Source: an uncultured Pelagibacteraceae bacterium
GTDB taxonomy: Bacteria; Pseudomonadota; Alphaproteobacteria; Pelagibacterales; Pelagibacteraceae
DNA length: 38,815 nt
Direction of reading: 5' to 3'
NCBI GenBank assembly: GCA_902527265.1
Contig: CABZNY010000011.1
Location: 1-38,815, forward strand
The notes below the pieces were generated by a model that was given only the letters and a program-made list of their open reading frames with translations, was not told the origin of the DNA and searched no databases. A program made the translations under genes and the position numbers. This document shows, in pieces, positions 8,737-17,181 of this stretch (position 1 is its first letter; the number at the start of each line of letters is the position of its first letter).

Positions 8737-10332
8737 TTAGATTATTTTCAATTCTTTATAATTATTCTTCTCAACATTTAAACACACTTTTCTATATTTT
8801 GGCATCCCACCAGGATAGGGTAAAAAAGAGTTTGACTTACCAGGTATATTGTCGCCTTTATACCATGAGCTTTTAGCTTTCATAAATAATGTTTTTTTAA
8901 CTGAGTTCATAATTTCTTTTTGCCATCTATTTGCTGCTACATTTGTACTTTCTATACTTTGTCTTTTATTGTTTTCTAAAAACTTAATACATTTGGTAAT
9001 CCATTCAACATGGTGCTCAATTTGCACAGGTACATTTGTTAATACTGAGGGACTTCCTGGGCCACTAACAATAAATAAATTAGGAAATTTAGGAACAAGA
9101 AGTCCTAAAAAACTTTTAGGTCCACTTTTCCAATATTTAGACAATTTAATTCCTTTTTTTCCAGTTATATTTAATTTTTCGATTGAACCTGTCAAAGCAT
9201 CAAAGCCTGTTGCAAATATAATGTTATCCAGATTGAATTCATTTTTTTTTGTCTTAATCCCTTTTTTTGTAATTTTTATTATTGGGTTTTCTTTTAAATC
9301 AACCAATTCCACATTTTTTTTATTAAACATTTCATAATAGTTTGTATTTAAGGTTGGTCTTTTAGCGGTAAATGGGTGGTCAAAATTAGTTAGTATCTGT
9401 GCATATTCTTTATTTTTGACAGTTGAGTATATTTTATTTTTTATAAACTTAACTGCTGTTTTATTTGCTTTGATAGTTTTTACTATATCATTAAAAGTTG
9501 CTCTAAAGGATAAAGTTCCATACTGCCAAGATTTTTCGTACATCAAATTTCTCTTAGCTTCGTCAAAATCGAATGCCGATTTTTTTGGAAATTCAAAAGG
9601 ATGACCACCTGGTGTTCTTTTTAAATAGCTTCTTAATTTATCGAATTCTTTTTTATAGTTCTTAATGTTTGCAGTGGATAATTTTCTATTTCTCGCTGGA
9701 ATACTAAAATTTGGAGATCTTTGGAATAAGATTAATTTTTTTGCTTTTTTGGCAATTTCAGGTGCAATTTGTATCCCTGTTGAACCTGTTCCTACCTGTC
9801 CAACAATTTTATTTTTAAAATTAATTTTTTTTTTGGGCCATCTTGCACTATGGTATAATTGACCTTTAAATTGATTTATTCCTTTTATCGCAGGTAAATT
9901 AATTGAGGAAAGGGATCCAACTGCACAAATTAAATATTTTGCAAAATAAATTTTCTTATTATTAGTTTTTATTTTCCATAAGTTTTTTTTTTCAAAATAT
10001 TTTAAGGATATTACTTTTTCTTTAAAAACTATGTTTTTTTTTAGATTAAATTCTTTTGAAAAATATTTGAGATATTTTAAAATTACGTTTTGTTTTGGAT
10101 ATCTTTCTTTCCAAGTCCAGTTTTTAAAAATTTTTTTTGAAAAAGTAAAACCATAAGTAAAACTTTCTGAGTCACATCTTGCGCCTGGGTATCTATTCCA
10201 ATACCATGTGCCTCCTAGATCATCTCCTTCTTCTAAGACCAAAGTTTTTAATTTTAATTTATCTCTCAAACAATGAAGTTGATATAATCCTGAAAATCCA
10301 GCACCTATAATTAATGCGTCTAAATATTTCAT
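8737..10332 (-). CDS. Flavin-containing monooxygenase, Baeyer-Villiger type
   Basis: This 531-residue flavoprotein carries two dinucleotide-binding sites, GAGFSG at residues 10-15 for FAD and GTGSTG at 181-186 for NADPH. Between them, residues 155-166 read FKGQLYHSARWP, the fingerprint of type I Baeyer-Villiger monooxygenases; GGTWYWNRYPGARCD at 40-54 is also typical of the cyclohexanone-monooxygenase group. Such enzymes insert oxygen next to a ketone to give an ester or lactone. It heads the leftward run and is divergent from a GMC oxidoreductase, across an 80-base gap. The protein is lysine-rich, as are its neighbours. The true substrate is unknown; N- or S-oxygenation cannot be excluded. 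Confidence 0.85.
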   Translation of the reverse strand: MKYLDALIIGAGFSGLYQLHCLRDKLKLKTLVLEEGDDLGGTWYWNRYPGARCDSESFTYGFTFSKKIFKNWTWKERYPKQNVILKYLKYFSKEFNLKKNIVFKEKVISLKYFEKKNLWKIKTNNKKIYFAKYLICAVGSLSSINLPAIKGINQFKGQLYHSARWPKKKINFKNKIVGQVGTGSTGIQIAPEIAKKAKKLILFQRSPNFSIPARNRKLSTANIKNYKKEFDKLRSYLKRTPGGHPFEFPKKSAFDFDEAKRNLMYEKSWQYGTLSFRATFNDIVKTIKANKTAVKFIKNKIYSTVKNKEYAQILTNFDHPFTAKRPTLNTNYYEMFNKKNVELVDLKENPIIKITKKGIKTKKNEFNLDNIIFATGFDALTGSIEKLNITGKKGIKLSKYWKSGPKSFLGLLVPKFPNLFIVSGPGSPSVLTNVPVQIEHHVEWITKCIKFLENNKRQSIESTNVAANRWQKEIMNSVKKTLFMKAKSSWYKGDNIPGKSNSFLPYPGGMPKYRKVCLNVEKNNYKELKII

Positions 10333-10412
10333 ATAAAACTACCCAATCTTATTATTTAATTTATAAAGTATATGTTAAAAGATTTTTAAAAAAATTTAAT
10401 TATAAAAATATT
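10333..10412. promoter_or_regulatory. Divergent promoter region, monooxygenase / GMC oxidoreductase
   Basis: These 80 AT-rich bases separate two divergently transcribed oxidoreductase genes, so promoters for both runs should lie here. TATAAA-like stretches occur on both strands but I cannot choose a definite -35/-10 pair. Confidence 0.4.
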
Positions 10413-12014
10413 ATGGAAAACTTTGATTATGTTATTTTAGGTGCTGGATCTGCTGGATGTGTACTAGCAAATAGATTAAGCGCTAATCCAAATCATAAAG
10501 TTTTATTGATCGAGGCTGGAAGTAGAGACACAAACCCTTGGATCCATATTCCAGGTGGATATTTTAAAACAATGTTGAACCCAAAAACGGATTGGTGTTT
10601 TCAGACGGAAAAAGAAGAGTTTTGTGATAATAGAGAAATGGTTTACCCAAGAGGTAAAACTTTAGGTGGAAGTTCCTCAATAAATGGAATGCTTTATATA
10701 AGAGGTCAATCGAACGATTTTGATTATTGGAGACAGCTTGGTAACGTTGGTTGGTCATGGGAAGATGTGCTTCCCTATTTTAAAAAATCTGAAGATTTTC
10801 AATTTGGTGAAAATGAATTTCATGGATCTGGTGGTCCTTTGGCAGTTCAGCAAATAAGAGGAACTTTTAAAGTGTGCGATCTATTTATGGATGCAGCAGA
10901 AGAATTTGGTCACAAAAGAACCGATGATTTTAATAATGGTGACAATGAAGGAATGGGTTATTTTCCTTTTACCGTAAGAAATGGTCTAAGATGTAGTACT
11001 GCCGTAGGCTATCTCAATCCAGTTAAAAAAAGAAAAAATTTAAAAGTTGTTACTAATGCTCATGTTAAGAACATTGAGTTTGATAATAAAAAAGCAGACA
11101 AAGTGAATTATTGGATTGGTGAGAATGTAATTACTGTTAAAGCAAATAAAGAGGTAATTTTAAGTTCTGGGACTATAGGTTCACCTCATATTCTTCAAGC
11201 TTCAGGTATTGGTCCAGGCGAACTTTTAAAAAAAAATAATGTCAATGTAGTTAAAGACCATCCTGGAGTAGGTATCAATTTAACAGATCATTTAATGTTA
11301 AGACCAGTTTATAAAGTTAAAAATTTAGAAAGTTTAAATGATATTTATTATAGTATGACTAAAAAGCTTATGACTGGACTAAAATATTTCTTATTTAGAA
11401 AAGGACCACTAACAGTTGGGGCTAGTTATTTATGTGGGTTTGTAAAAAGTGATGATCATTTAGCAACTCCTAATTTACAATTCCATGTATCTCCAGCTAG
11501 CACAGACGTCTTAGGCAAAGGCTCCCTTCATAAATTTACAGCATTTACCCCTAGCATCACAAATGTAAGACCAACTAGTAGAGGTTCAATTAAATTAAAA
11601 TCATCCGATACAAGAGTATCTCCAGAAATTAAGATGAATTACTTATCTACAGATGAAGACAGAGAAATTGCAGGTAAAGCATTAAAAATCACAAGAAATA
11701 TTGTTATGAATTCAAAAGCTTATAAAGAGTATGAGCCTGAAGAATATAGACCTGGGATTCATATTACGGATAACGAGGAATTAGCTAAAGAAGCTGGAAA
11801 ATTTTGTAGTACTATTTTTCATCCCGTGAGCACATGTAGAATGGGAACTGACGAAAATGCAGTTGTATCTGATCGATTAGTCGCTCATGGCTTAGAAAAT
11901 TTAAGAATTGTTGATGCATCTGTCATGCCATCAATAACCTCAGGAAATACTAATGCACCTACTATTATGATTGCTGAAAAAGCAGCAGATATGATAATAG
12001 AAGATGCTAGATGA
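10413..12014 (+). CDS. GMC-family FAD oxidoreductase (choline dehydrogenase-like)
   Basis: This 533-residue flavoenzyme oxidises an alcohol to an aldehyde or ketone. FAD-binding GAGSAG is at residues 10-15, GMC signature 1 (GKTLGGSSSINGMLYIRG) at 81-98, signature 2 in GTIGSPHILQASGIGP near 260, and the active-site pair H470 (FHPVSTCRMG) and N514 (NTNAPTIMIAEKAADMI). The start is the ATG at 10413: the protein then begins MENFDYVILGAGSAG, with the FAD motif at the normal distance, while the upstream in-frame extension is low-complexity. It resembles choline and other alcohol dehydrogenases of the BetA group, but no betaine genes adjoin it. Its stop overlaps the next start by four bases (ATGA). 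Confidence 0.88.
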   Translation: MENFDYVILGAGSAGCVLANRLSANPNHKVLLIEAGSRDTNPWIHIPGGYFKTMLNPKTDWCFQTEKEEFCDNREMVYPRGKTLGGSSSINGMLYIRGQSNDFDYWRQLGNVGWSWEDVLPYFKKSEDFQFGENEFHGSGGPLAVQQIRGTFKVCDLFMDAAEEFGHKRTDDFNNGDNEGMGYFPFTVRNGLRCSTAVGYLNPVKKRKNLKVVTNAHVKNIEFDNKKADKVNYWIGENVITVKANKEVILSSGTIGSPHILQASGIGPGELLKKNNVNVVKDHPGVGINLTDHLMLRPVYKVKNLESLNDIYYSMTKKLMTGLKYFLFRKGPLTVGASYLCGFVKSDDHLATPNLQFHVSPASTDVLGKGSLHKFTAFTPSITNVRPTSRGSIKLKSSDTRVSPEIKMNYLSTDEDREIAGKALKITRNIVMNSKAYKEYEPEEYRPGIHITDNEELAKEAGKFCSTIFHPVSTCRMGTDENAVVSDRLVAHGLENLRIVDASVMPSITSGNTNAPTIMIAEKAADMIIEDAR

Positions 12015-12586
12015 CCGAAGAAATAACAATTTTTTTTCAAATAATATTTATAGATTTAATTTTAGCTGGAGATAATGCCATTATTATAGGAATGGTTGCT
12101 TCTAAGTTTCCTCCTGAACAAAGAAAAAAAATTATTTTTTGGGGAATTGGTGGAGCAGTAATACTAAGAATTTTATTAACACTTTTAACCGCTTATCTTT
12201 TACAAATCACAGGTTTAAGACTTATAGGTGGTCTGTTGCTTCTTTACATAGTTTATAAACTTTATGTAGATGTAATTAAGAATTCAGGTGGTGGTGAGGA
12301 AAATATTAAAGTTGATAACTCATCAATGTTGAAAGCAATTTGGACTGTTTTGCTAGCCGATTTTACGATGAGTTTAGACAATGTGCTCGGTGTTGCTGGT
12401 GCTGCTAAAGATCATTATTATCTATTAATATTTGGTCTTGTTTTATCTATTATTTTGATGGCTACAGCTGCAACATTAATTTCCAAATGGATAAAAGATT
12501 ATAAATGGATAGCATGGGTTGGTTTATTTGCTATATTGTTTGTGGCAGTTGAATTAATTTACACAGATTTAAAACTTTTTATTTAA
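12011..12586 (+). CDS. TerC-family integral membrane protein (YjbE-like)
   Basis: This 191-residue membrane protein has about six to seven helices arranged as two related halves. Each half carries the family's acidic motif: IDLILAGDNA at residues 14-23 (D15, D21) and ADFTMSLDNV at 116-125 (D117, D123). TerC/Alx-type proteins are linked to metal ion handling, notably manganese export or metal loading of exported enzymes. The start overlaps the GMC gene by four bases, a sign of translational coupling. Why it is coupled to an oxidoreductase is not evident. Confidence 0.85.
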   Translation: MTEEITIFFQIIFIDLILAGDNAIIIGMVASKFPPEQRKKIIFWGIGGAVILRILLTLLTAYLLQITGLRLIGGLLLLYIVYKLYVDVIKNSGGGEENIKVDNSSMLKAIWTVLLADFTMSLDNVLGVAGAAKDHYYLLIFGLVLSIILMATAATLISKWIKDYKWIAWVGLFAILFVAVELIYTDLKLFI

Positions 12587-13345
12587 ATGTATTTAAAAAA
12601 AATTAATCTTAAAAATAAGTATGCTCTTGTAACGGGGGCTGGTAAAGGCTTAGGACGTGCTTGTTCAATTGCATTAGCTGAAGCAGGTGCAACAATTATT
12701 GGTTTGAGCAGAACATCATCTGATCTTGATAAATTAGAAAAAGACATAAAAAAAGTAAAAAGCAAATTAATCAAAATTAATTGTGATGTAATGAACTATA
12801 GCGAATTACAGGAAAAATTAAAAAAGATAAAAATTATTGATATTCTTGTAAATAATGCAGGTACAAATATCCCAGAACCATTTGAGAAGATAAAACAACA
12901 AAGTATGAATTATTTGGTAGATCTTAATTTAAAAGCTGCCTTTAATGTTGCACAGTTAGTGGTAAAAAAAATGATTAAAAACAAAAAAAGAGGTGGATCA
13001 ATTATAAATATGTCATCTCAGCTTGGCCATGTAGGCATGTCTGGTAGAAATATTTACAATATGACTAAATTTGGAATTGAAGGTTTAACAAAGGGCATGG
13101 GTGTTGAGTTAGCAACAAAAAATATCAGAGTAAATACAGTTGCTCCAACATTTGTTGAAACACCTATGGTAAAAAAATTTTTTAAAAATAAAAAGTTCAA
13201 AAATTTAGCTTTAGGTAATATTCCTATGGGCAAAGCAGCTAAAGAGAGTGATGTAGCTACAGCTGTATGTTTCTTAGCATCAGATGCTGCTGCAATGATA
13301 ACTGGATCATCTATTCTGATAGATGGAGGTTGGACAGCAAAATAA
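12587..13345 (+). CDS. Short-chain dehydrogenase/reductase (classical SDR)
   Basis: This 252-residue classical SDR has TGAGKGLG at residues 16-23, NNAG at 89-92, and the catalytic set S144, Y157 and K161 (IYNMTK). It begins one base after the TerC-like gene ends. The C-terminal ASDAAAMITGSSILIDGG is the standard end of SDRs of the gluconate-5-dehydrogenase/3-oxoacyl-ACP reductase type. Substrate is not determinable; the setting among alcohol and aldehyde oxidoreductases favours a sugar or hydroxyacid over fatty acid synthesis. Confidence 0.88.
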   Translation: MYLKKINLKNKYALVTGAGKGLGRACSIALAEAGATIIGLSRTSSDLDKLEKDIKKVKSKLIKINCDVMNYSELQEKLKKIKIIDILVNNAGTNIPEPFEKIKQQSMNYLVDLNLKAAFNVAQLVVKKMIKNKKRGGSIINMSSQLGHVGMSGRNIYNMTKFGIEGLTKGMGVELATKNIRVNTVAPTFVETPMVKKFFKNKKFKNLALGNIPMGKAAKESDVATAVCFLASDAAAMITGSSILIDGGWTAK

Positions 13346-14133
13346 TGAAAAAACTGTTGCTAATACTAGCAATTTTTTTTCCAACAAATATTTTAGCAAT
13401 AGAATTTGATGGTAAATTTATTCAAGGTCATTTTATTTTAGGAAAAACAGATCCAAACTCGAAAATAATTATTGATAAAAAAAATGTCAAAGTATCAGAT
13501 GATGGTTATTTTGTTTTTGGAATTGATCGAGATAGAAAATTTGATGTTCTGATAACCAAAATAACTAACGGTAAATCAGAAAAAATAATAAAAAAAGTTT
13601 TTAAACGTAAGTACAACATTCAAAGAATTGATGGTTTACCTGAAAATAAAGTAACACCACCTGAATCTTTTTACAAAAGAATTAAAAAAGAAAATGGAAG
13701 AATAGGAGAAGCTAGAGCAATCAACTCTAATTTAACTTTTTTTTCTGAAAAATTTATTATGCCAGTCGAAGGTATAATTAGTGGAGTTTATGGCAGCCAA
13801 AGAATTCTCAATGGAAAACCAAGATGGCCTCATTACGGCATAGATATTGCAGCAAAAAAAGGAACAGAAATTAAATCTTCTGGTACAGGAGTGGTTACAA
13901 TGGCTGAAAATGATCTTTATTATACTGGAGGCACAATTATTATGGATCATGGTCATGGTATATCAACGATTTATTCTCATCTTGAAAATGTGATGGTTGA
14001 TGTAGGAGATTTGATTAAAAAAGGAGATATAATAGGAACCGTTGGTTCAACAGGTAGATCAACTGGTCCTCACTTAGATTTTAGAATAAATTGGTTTCAA
14101 ACAAGGCTTGATCCGATGACAGTTCTTCAATAG
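13345..14133 (+). CDS. Exported M23 (LytM) peptidoglycan endopeptidase
   Basis: The 262-residue protein has a signal peptide (residues 1-18), an Ig-like N-terminal region and a C-terminal LytM domain (about 138-262). LytM residues are visible as HYGID (H163, D167), SHLEN (H212) and TGPHLDFRINW (H243, D245). The last motif reads HLD rather than the usual HLH, so an aspartate takes the position of the third zinc ligand; a similar form is, from memory, frequent in relatives of this subfamily. It should cut peptidoglycan cross-links or act as a regulator of amidases. The start is the ATG overlapping the SDR stop (TAATG), which leaves a clean MKK-type signal sequence. Confidence 0.88.
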   Translation: MKKLLLILAIFFPTNILAIEFDGKFIQGHFILGKTDPNSKIIIDKKNVKVSDDGYFVFGIDRDRKFDVLITKITNGKSEKIIKKVFKRKYNIQRIDGLPENKVTPPESFYKRIKKENGRIGEARAINSNLTFFSEKFIMPVEGIISGVYGSQRILNGKPRWPHYGIDIAAKKGTEIKSSGTGVVTMAENDLYYTGGTIIMDHGHGISTIYSHLENVMVDVGDLIKKGDIIGTVGSTGRSTGPHLDFRINWFQTRLDPMTVLQ

Positions 14134-14142
14134 GCTATAGAT

Positions 14143-14913
14143 ATGAAAAATGATATTCAATCAGTGTCAAAAAAATTAGTTAAGGCTTATAATAGTAATA
14201 AACTTATAAATCCAATACCTGAAAAATTTTGTAAGAATATAAAATTAGCACATAAACTAAGACTATTATGTGAAAGCAAAATAAATGATACAAAAGTTGG
14301 TTTTAAAGCTGGAGGCACAATAATCCCTCTTCTAAAAAAATTAAAAGAAAAAGAACCATTTCATTCAACTGTATTTGGAAAAAATTTGATTAAATCTGGA
14401 GGGAGAGTAAAAATTAATAAATATGCATTAGGCACCGAAGTAGAGGTTTACTACATTATTAAAAAAAAATTTTTTGATTTTAAAAGCAAATTAAATTCAA
14501 AAAATATAATAAAATTTATTACTCACATGGGTCCTTGTATTGAGGTTGTTGGATTTAGACAGAAAAAAAAAGGTATTAAATATCTAGGTGATTTATGTAG
14601 TGATTTTGGTGTGAATATTAAATTTATTGTTGGGTCTAAGAAAAAATTTAAAAGAATAAATTTTGGTAATTTAAAAACAAATTTAAAAAATAAAAAGGGG
14701 TTAAACGTAAATGGCAATACAAATAATGTTTATGTAAACCCACTTAATTCTTTGAGATTTGTTCTTAACAAAATAAGAAAAGAGAAAGTTTCTTTAGATA
14801 AAGATTTTTATGTATTTACTGGCTCAACTGTTGGTGTTGTACCAATTAAAAGTAAAGGCGAATACATAGGCAAAGTAGACAAACTTGGGACTGTTAGAAC
14901 AACTATCAATTAA
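14143..14913 (+). CDS. 2-keto-4-pentenoate hydratase (MhpD)-like protein
   Basis: This 256-residue protein belongs to the hydratase/decarboxylase branch of the fumarylacetoacetase fold. KVGFKAGG (residues 51-58) matches the 'WK.G' entry motif, and the three metal-binding glutamates are in place: E99 and E101 in GTEVEVYY and E134 in GPCIEVVGF. The C-terminal VFTGSTVGVVPI is the usual 'G...G...P' segment. Family members hydrate 2-hydroxy-dienoates in meta-cleavage pathways, but no ring-cleavage genes are seen, so the substrate may be another 2-ketoacid. Very lysine/asparagine-rich. It is followed with one-base overlap by the M24-like gene. Confidence 0.8.
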   Translation: MKNDIQSVSKKLVKAYNSNKLINPIPEKFCKNIKLAHKLRLLCESKINDTKVGFKAGGTIIPLLKKLKEKEPFHSTVFGKNLIKSGGRVKINKYALGTEVEVYYIIKKKFFDFKSKLNSKNIIKFITHMGPCIEVVGFRQKKKGIKYLGDLCSDFGVNIKFIVGSKKKFKRINFGNLKTNLKNKKGLNVNGNTNNVYVNPLNSLRFVLNKIRKEKVSLDKDFYVFTGSTVGVVPIKSKGEYIGKVDKLGTVRTTIN

Positions 14914-16064
14914 TGGGTCTTCATTTTTCTGTAGAAGAATTCAAAAATAGAAAAGATAGGGTAATTAAACTTTTAAAAGAGGAAAAATTAGATGCTCTCC
15001 TTATGTTTAGACAAGAGTCAATGTATTGGCTCACTGGATATGACACATTTGGATATGTTTTTTTTCAAACATTAGTTTTGGATAAAAGAGGTAATATAAT
15101 TTTATTAACAAGAGCTCCGGATTTAAGACAGGCACAAAATACCTCTAATATTAATGATATTAGAATATGGGTTGATAAAAATGGATCAGATCCTACTGAA
15201 GATCTTAAAATTATTTTAGATGAATTAAATTTAAAGGGTAAAAATATTGGAGTTGAATACGAAGCATACGGATTAACTGGTCGTAATGCTTTAAGACTGA
15301 ATAAATCCTTAGAAAATTACTGTTCAATAGAAGATACTTCTGAATTAGTTACTAAATTAAGGGTTATAAAATCAAATGAAGAAATTAATTATGTAAAAAA
15401 AGCAGCAAATTTAGCTGACAAAGCTTTAAGTGAGGTTTGGAAACATGCAAAAGCAGGTGTAAGTGAGTCTAAGATTTTAGCTGAAATGAATAAAGTTATA
15501 TTTGAGGGAGGTGGTGATTATCCTGCAAATGAGTTTATAATTGGATCTGGTAAAAATGCACTTCTGTGTCGATACCAAGCTGAAAAACAAATTTTAAGTT
15601 CAAAAGATCAACTCACTATAGAATGGGCTGGAACATACAGACATTATCACTCTGCAATGTTTCGGACTATGCTAATTGGAAAAGCTGATCCAAAACATTA
15701 TAAAATGCATGAAGCTTGTATTGAGGCTTTAAGTAAGTGTGAAAATAAATTGAAACCAGGAAATAAAATCGGTGAAGTATTTGATATTCATGCAAAAACT
15801 TTTGATGATTTAGGGTTCAAAAATTCTAGAATGAATGCTTGTGGTTATTCTTTAGGAGCAACTTTTTCACCTAATTGGATGGACTGGCCAATGTTATACA
15901 CTGGAAATTCATATGTAATTAAGCCAGGAAATATATTTTTTATGCATATGATATTAATGGATTCTGAAAATAATTTAGCAATGAACTTAGGTGAAACTTA
16001 TCTAGTTACAGAAACTGGGAATGAAAGACTTGGAAATAAAAAACTAGATCTAATGATTCTTTAA
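14913..16064 (+). CDS. M24-family (creatinase / ectoine hydrolase DoeA-like) protein
   Basis: This 383-residue protein has the two-domain creatinase architecture: an N-terminal domain to about residue 150 (including RQESMYWLTGYDTFGY) and a C-terminal pita-bread domain. True M24 metallopeptidases have Asp, Asp, His, Glu and Glu ligands. Here the first ligand region reads LTIEWAGTYRHYHSAMFRT, where the 'D.G....Y.SD.TRT' aspartates are missing, so it is probably a metal-free C-N hydrolase of the creatinase/ectoine hydrolase type rather than a Pro-peptidase. RMNACGYSLGATFSPNW resembles the creatinase GHG.G region. It begins on the last base of the previous stop and ends the rightward run. Substrate is inferred only loosely. 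Confidence 0.78.
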   Translation: MGLHFSVEEFKNRKDRVIKLLKEEKLDALLMFRQESMYWLTGYDTFGYVFFQTLVLDKRGNIILLTRAPDLRQAQNTSNINDIRIWVDKNGSDPTEDLKIILDELNLKGKNIGVEYEAYGLTGRNALRLNKSLENYCSIEDTSELVTKLRVIKSNEEINYVKKAANLADKALSEVWKHAKAGVSESKILAEMNKVIFEGGGDYPANEFIIGSGKNALLCRYQAEKQILSSKDQLTIEWAGTYRHYHSAMFRTMLIGKADPKHYKMHEACIEALSKCENKLKPGNKIGEVFDIHAKTFDDLGFKNSRMNACGYSLGATFSPNWMDWPMLYTGNSYVIKPGNIFFMHMILMDSENNLAMNLGETYLVTETGNERLGNKKLDLMIL

Positions 16065-16084
16065 ATCATTTAAAAACTGAAAGA

Positions 16085-17152
16085 TTAATCAGGTCGATCT
16101 GCTTGATCGGGTTTTGTTACGTTATCGTCTTGATTAAATAAATTTTGACAAGAATAACCAAGTCTTTCGAGATCTAAATCTTCACAACTTTTTTTTACCC
16201 ATATTTCATCATAAAAAGCAATTCTTGGGACATTTATAACATCTTCCTCATTCGGTAAAAGACCCATATAACGTCTAACATCTTTGCTCCCATAAATGCC
16301 AAACTCTAAAAGGCTTCCACCTTTTCTCCACATGTTTTGGCCCTCATAATGAAGTTTTTTTTCACCATTGATAAATAACTCATGAAGACCATTGTTATTT
16401 TTATCATCCGAAGATCTCTTATCCCAGACTGAGTGAATTACAAAATCTATCCATGTTCCTGTTAATGCGTTAAGTTCACTTGAAGGTATCACAATATATT
16501 CTAGTAAAATATTTTCACAATAATTTACCTTTTCTTTTATCGAGCCTCCACAATCACCTTCTGTTTCTGGATAAACATCTTGTGATGGTGAAATTTTAGC
16601 CGTCAAACCCCATTTAGGCATAACTTCTAATTGAAATGGTGGGCTATACGGACCCTCTGTTGAATGAAACTGAAAGACAGACTGCTTTCTGTAAAATTTA
16701 AAATTTTTTGGGACATAATATGAAAATGTATACCAAAATTCTTGTTTGTGTTTGAAAGCAGACTGTTCATCTATACTTACCTCAACTCTATGATGTGGTG
16801 TACTTCTTTCACAATCTCTCTCTTTCCTATTTTTATATAAAAAACCACAATCTTCATGTCTTAGTTCAAACCTAATTGCAGTATCACCATATCTAATAGG
16901 GTTATTGTCAGACTTTTTGACTACTTTAATCCCATAATTTGTCCAACCATAACCTTTTTTCTTTGAATATTTGAACGCTCTTATTTTTGTATGAGGTTTT
17001 AATTTTAATCCTTGGATTGTTGTATCAGTTTGATTTATACCTAAATTATACTTAGCTCCCTTTTTAAACATTTTTTCAATTTCTTTTACATTGCTTAGTG
17101 CAAAATTGGATGAAATTAAAAAAATAGCTGTAATTATAAATATTTTCTTCAT
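16085..17152 (-). CDS. Secreted polysaccharide lyase-like protein (heparin lyase I fold)
   Basis: The 355-residue protein has a signal peptide (MKKIFIITAIFLISSNFALS) and a mature region resembling the heparin lyase I-like polysaccharide lyase family (Pfam Polysacc_lyase). Matching segments are AIRFELRHEDC, HHRVEVSID, FWYTFSYYVPKNFKF, VFQFHSTEGPYSPPFQLEV, GTWIDFVIHSVWDKR, ELFINGEKKLHYEG, EFGIYGS and RIAFYDEIWVKK, the strand pattern of a beta jelly roll. Seven cysteines in the mature part hint at periplasmic disulfides. It would cleave or bind a uronic-acid-containing glycan. It lies 29 bases after dhaK in the same direction, so it is probably the last gene of the sugar-transport operon. Activity and substrate are unproven. 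Confidence 0.75.
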   Translation of the reverse strand: MKKIFIITAIFLISSNFALSNVKEIEKMFKKGAKYNLGINQTDTTIQGLKLKPHTKIRAFKYSKKKGYGWTNYGIKVVKKSDNNPIRYGDTAIRFELRHEDCGFLYKNRKERDCERSTPHHRVEVSIDEQSAFKHKQEFWYTFSYYVPKNFKFYRKQSVFQFHSTEGPYSPPFQLEVMPKWGLTAKISPSQDVYPETEGDCGGSIKEKVNYCENILLEYIVIPSSELNALTGTWIDFVIHSVWDKRSSDDKNNNGLHELFINGEKKLHYEGQNMWRKGGSLLEFGIYGSKDVRRYMGLLPNEEDVINVPRIAFYDEIWVKKSCEDLDLERLGYSCQNLFNQDDNVTKPDQADRPD

Positions 17153-17181
17153 TTATTATTAGTATTTAAAAAATATAATTA

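Noticed and set aside
10314-10412. N-terminal extension of the GMC oxidoreductase
   Set aside because: The extra residues are low-complexity lysine/tyrosine text, and the FAD motif is at the normal distance from the ATG at 10413.
16051-16071. Hairpin AATGATT/AATCATT between the convergent M24 and lyase-like genes
   Set aside because: It is a seven-base AT-rich stem without a T run on either strand, too weak to call a terminator.
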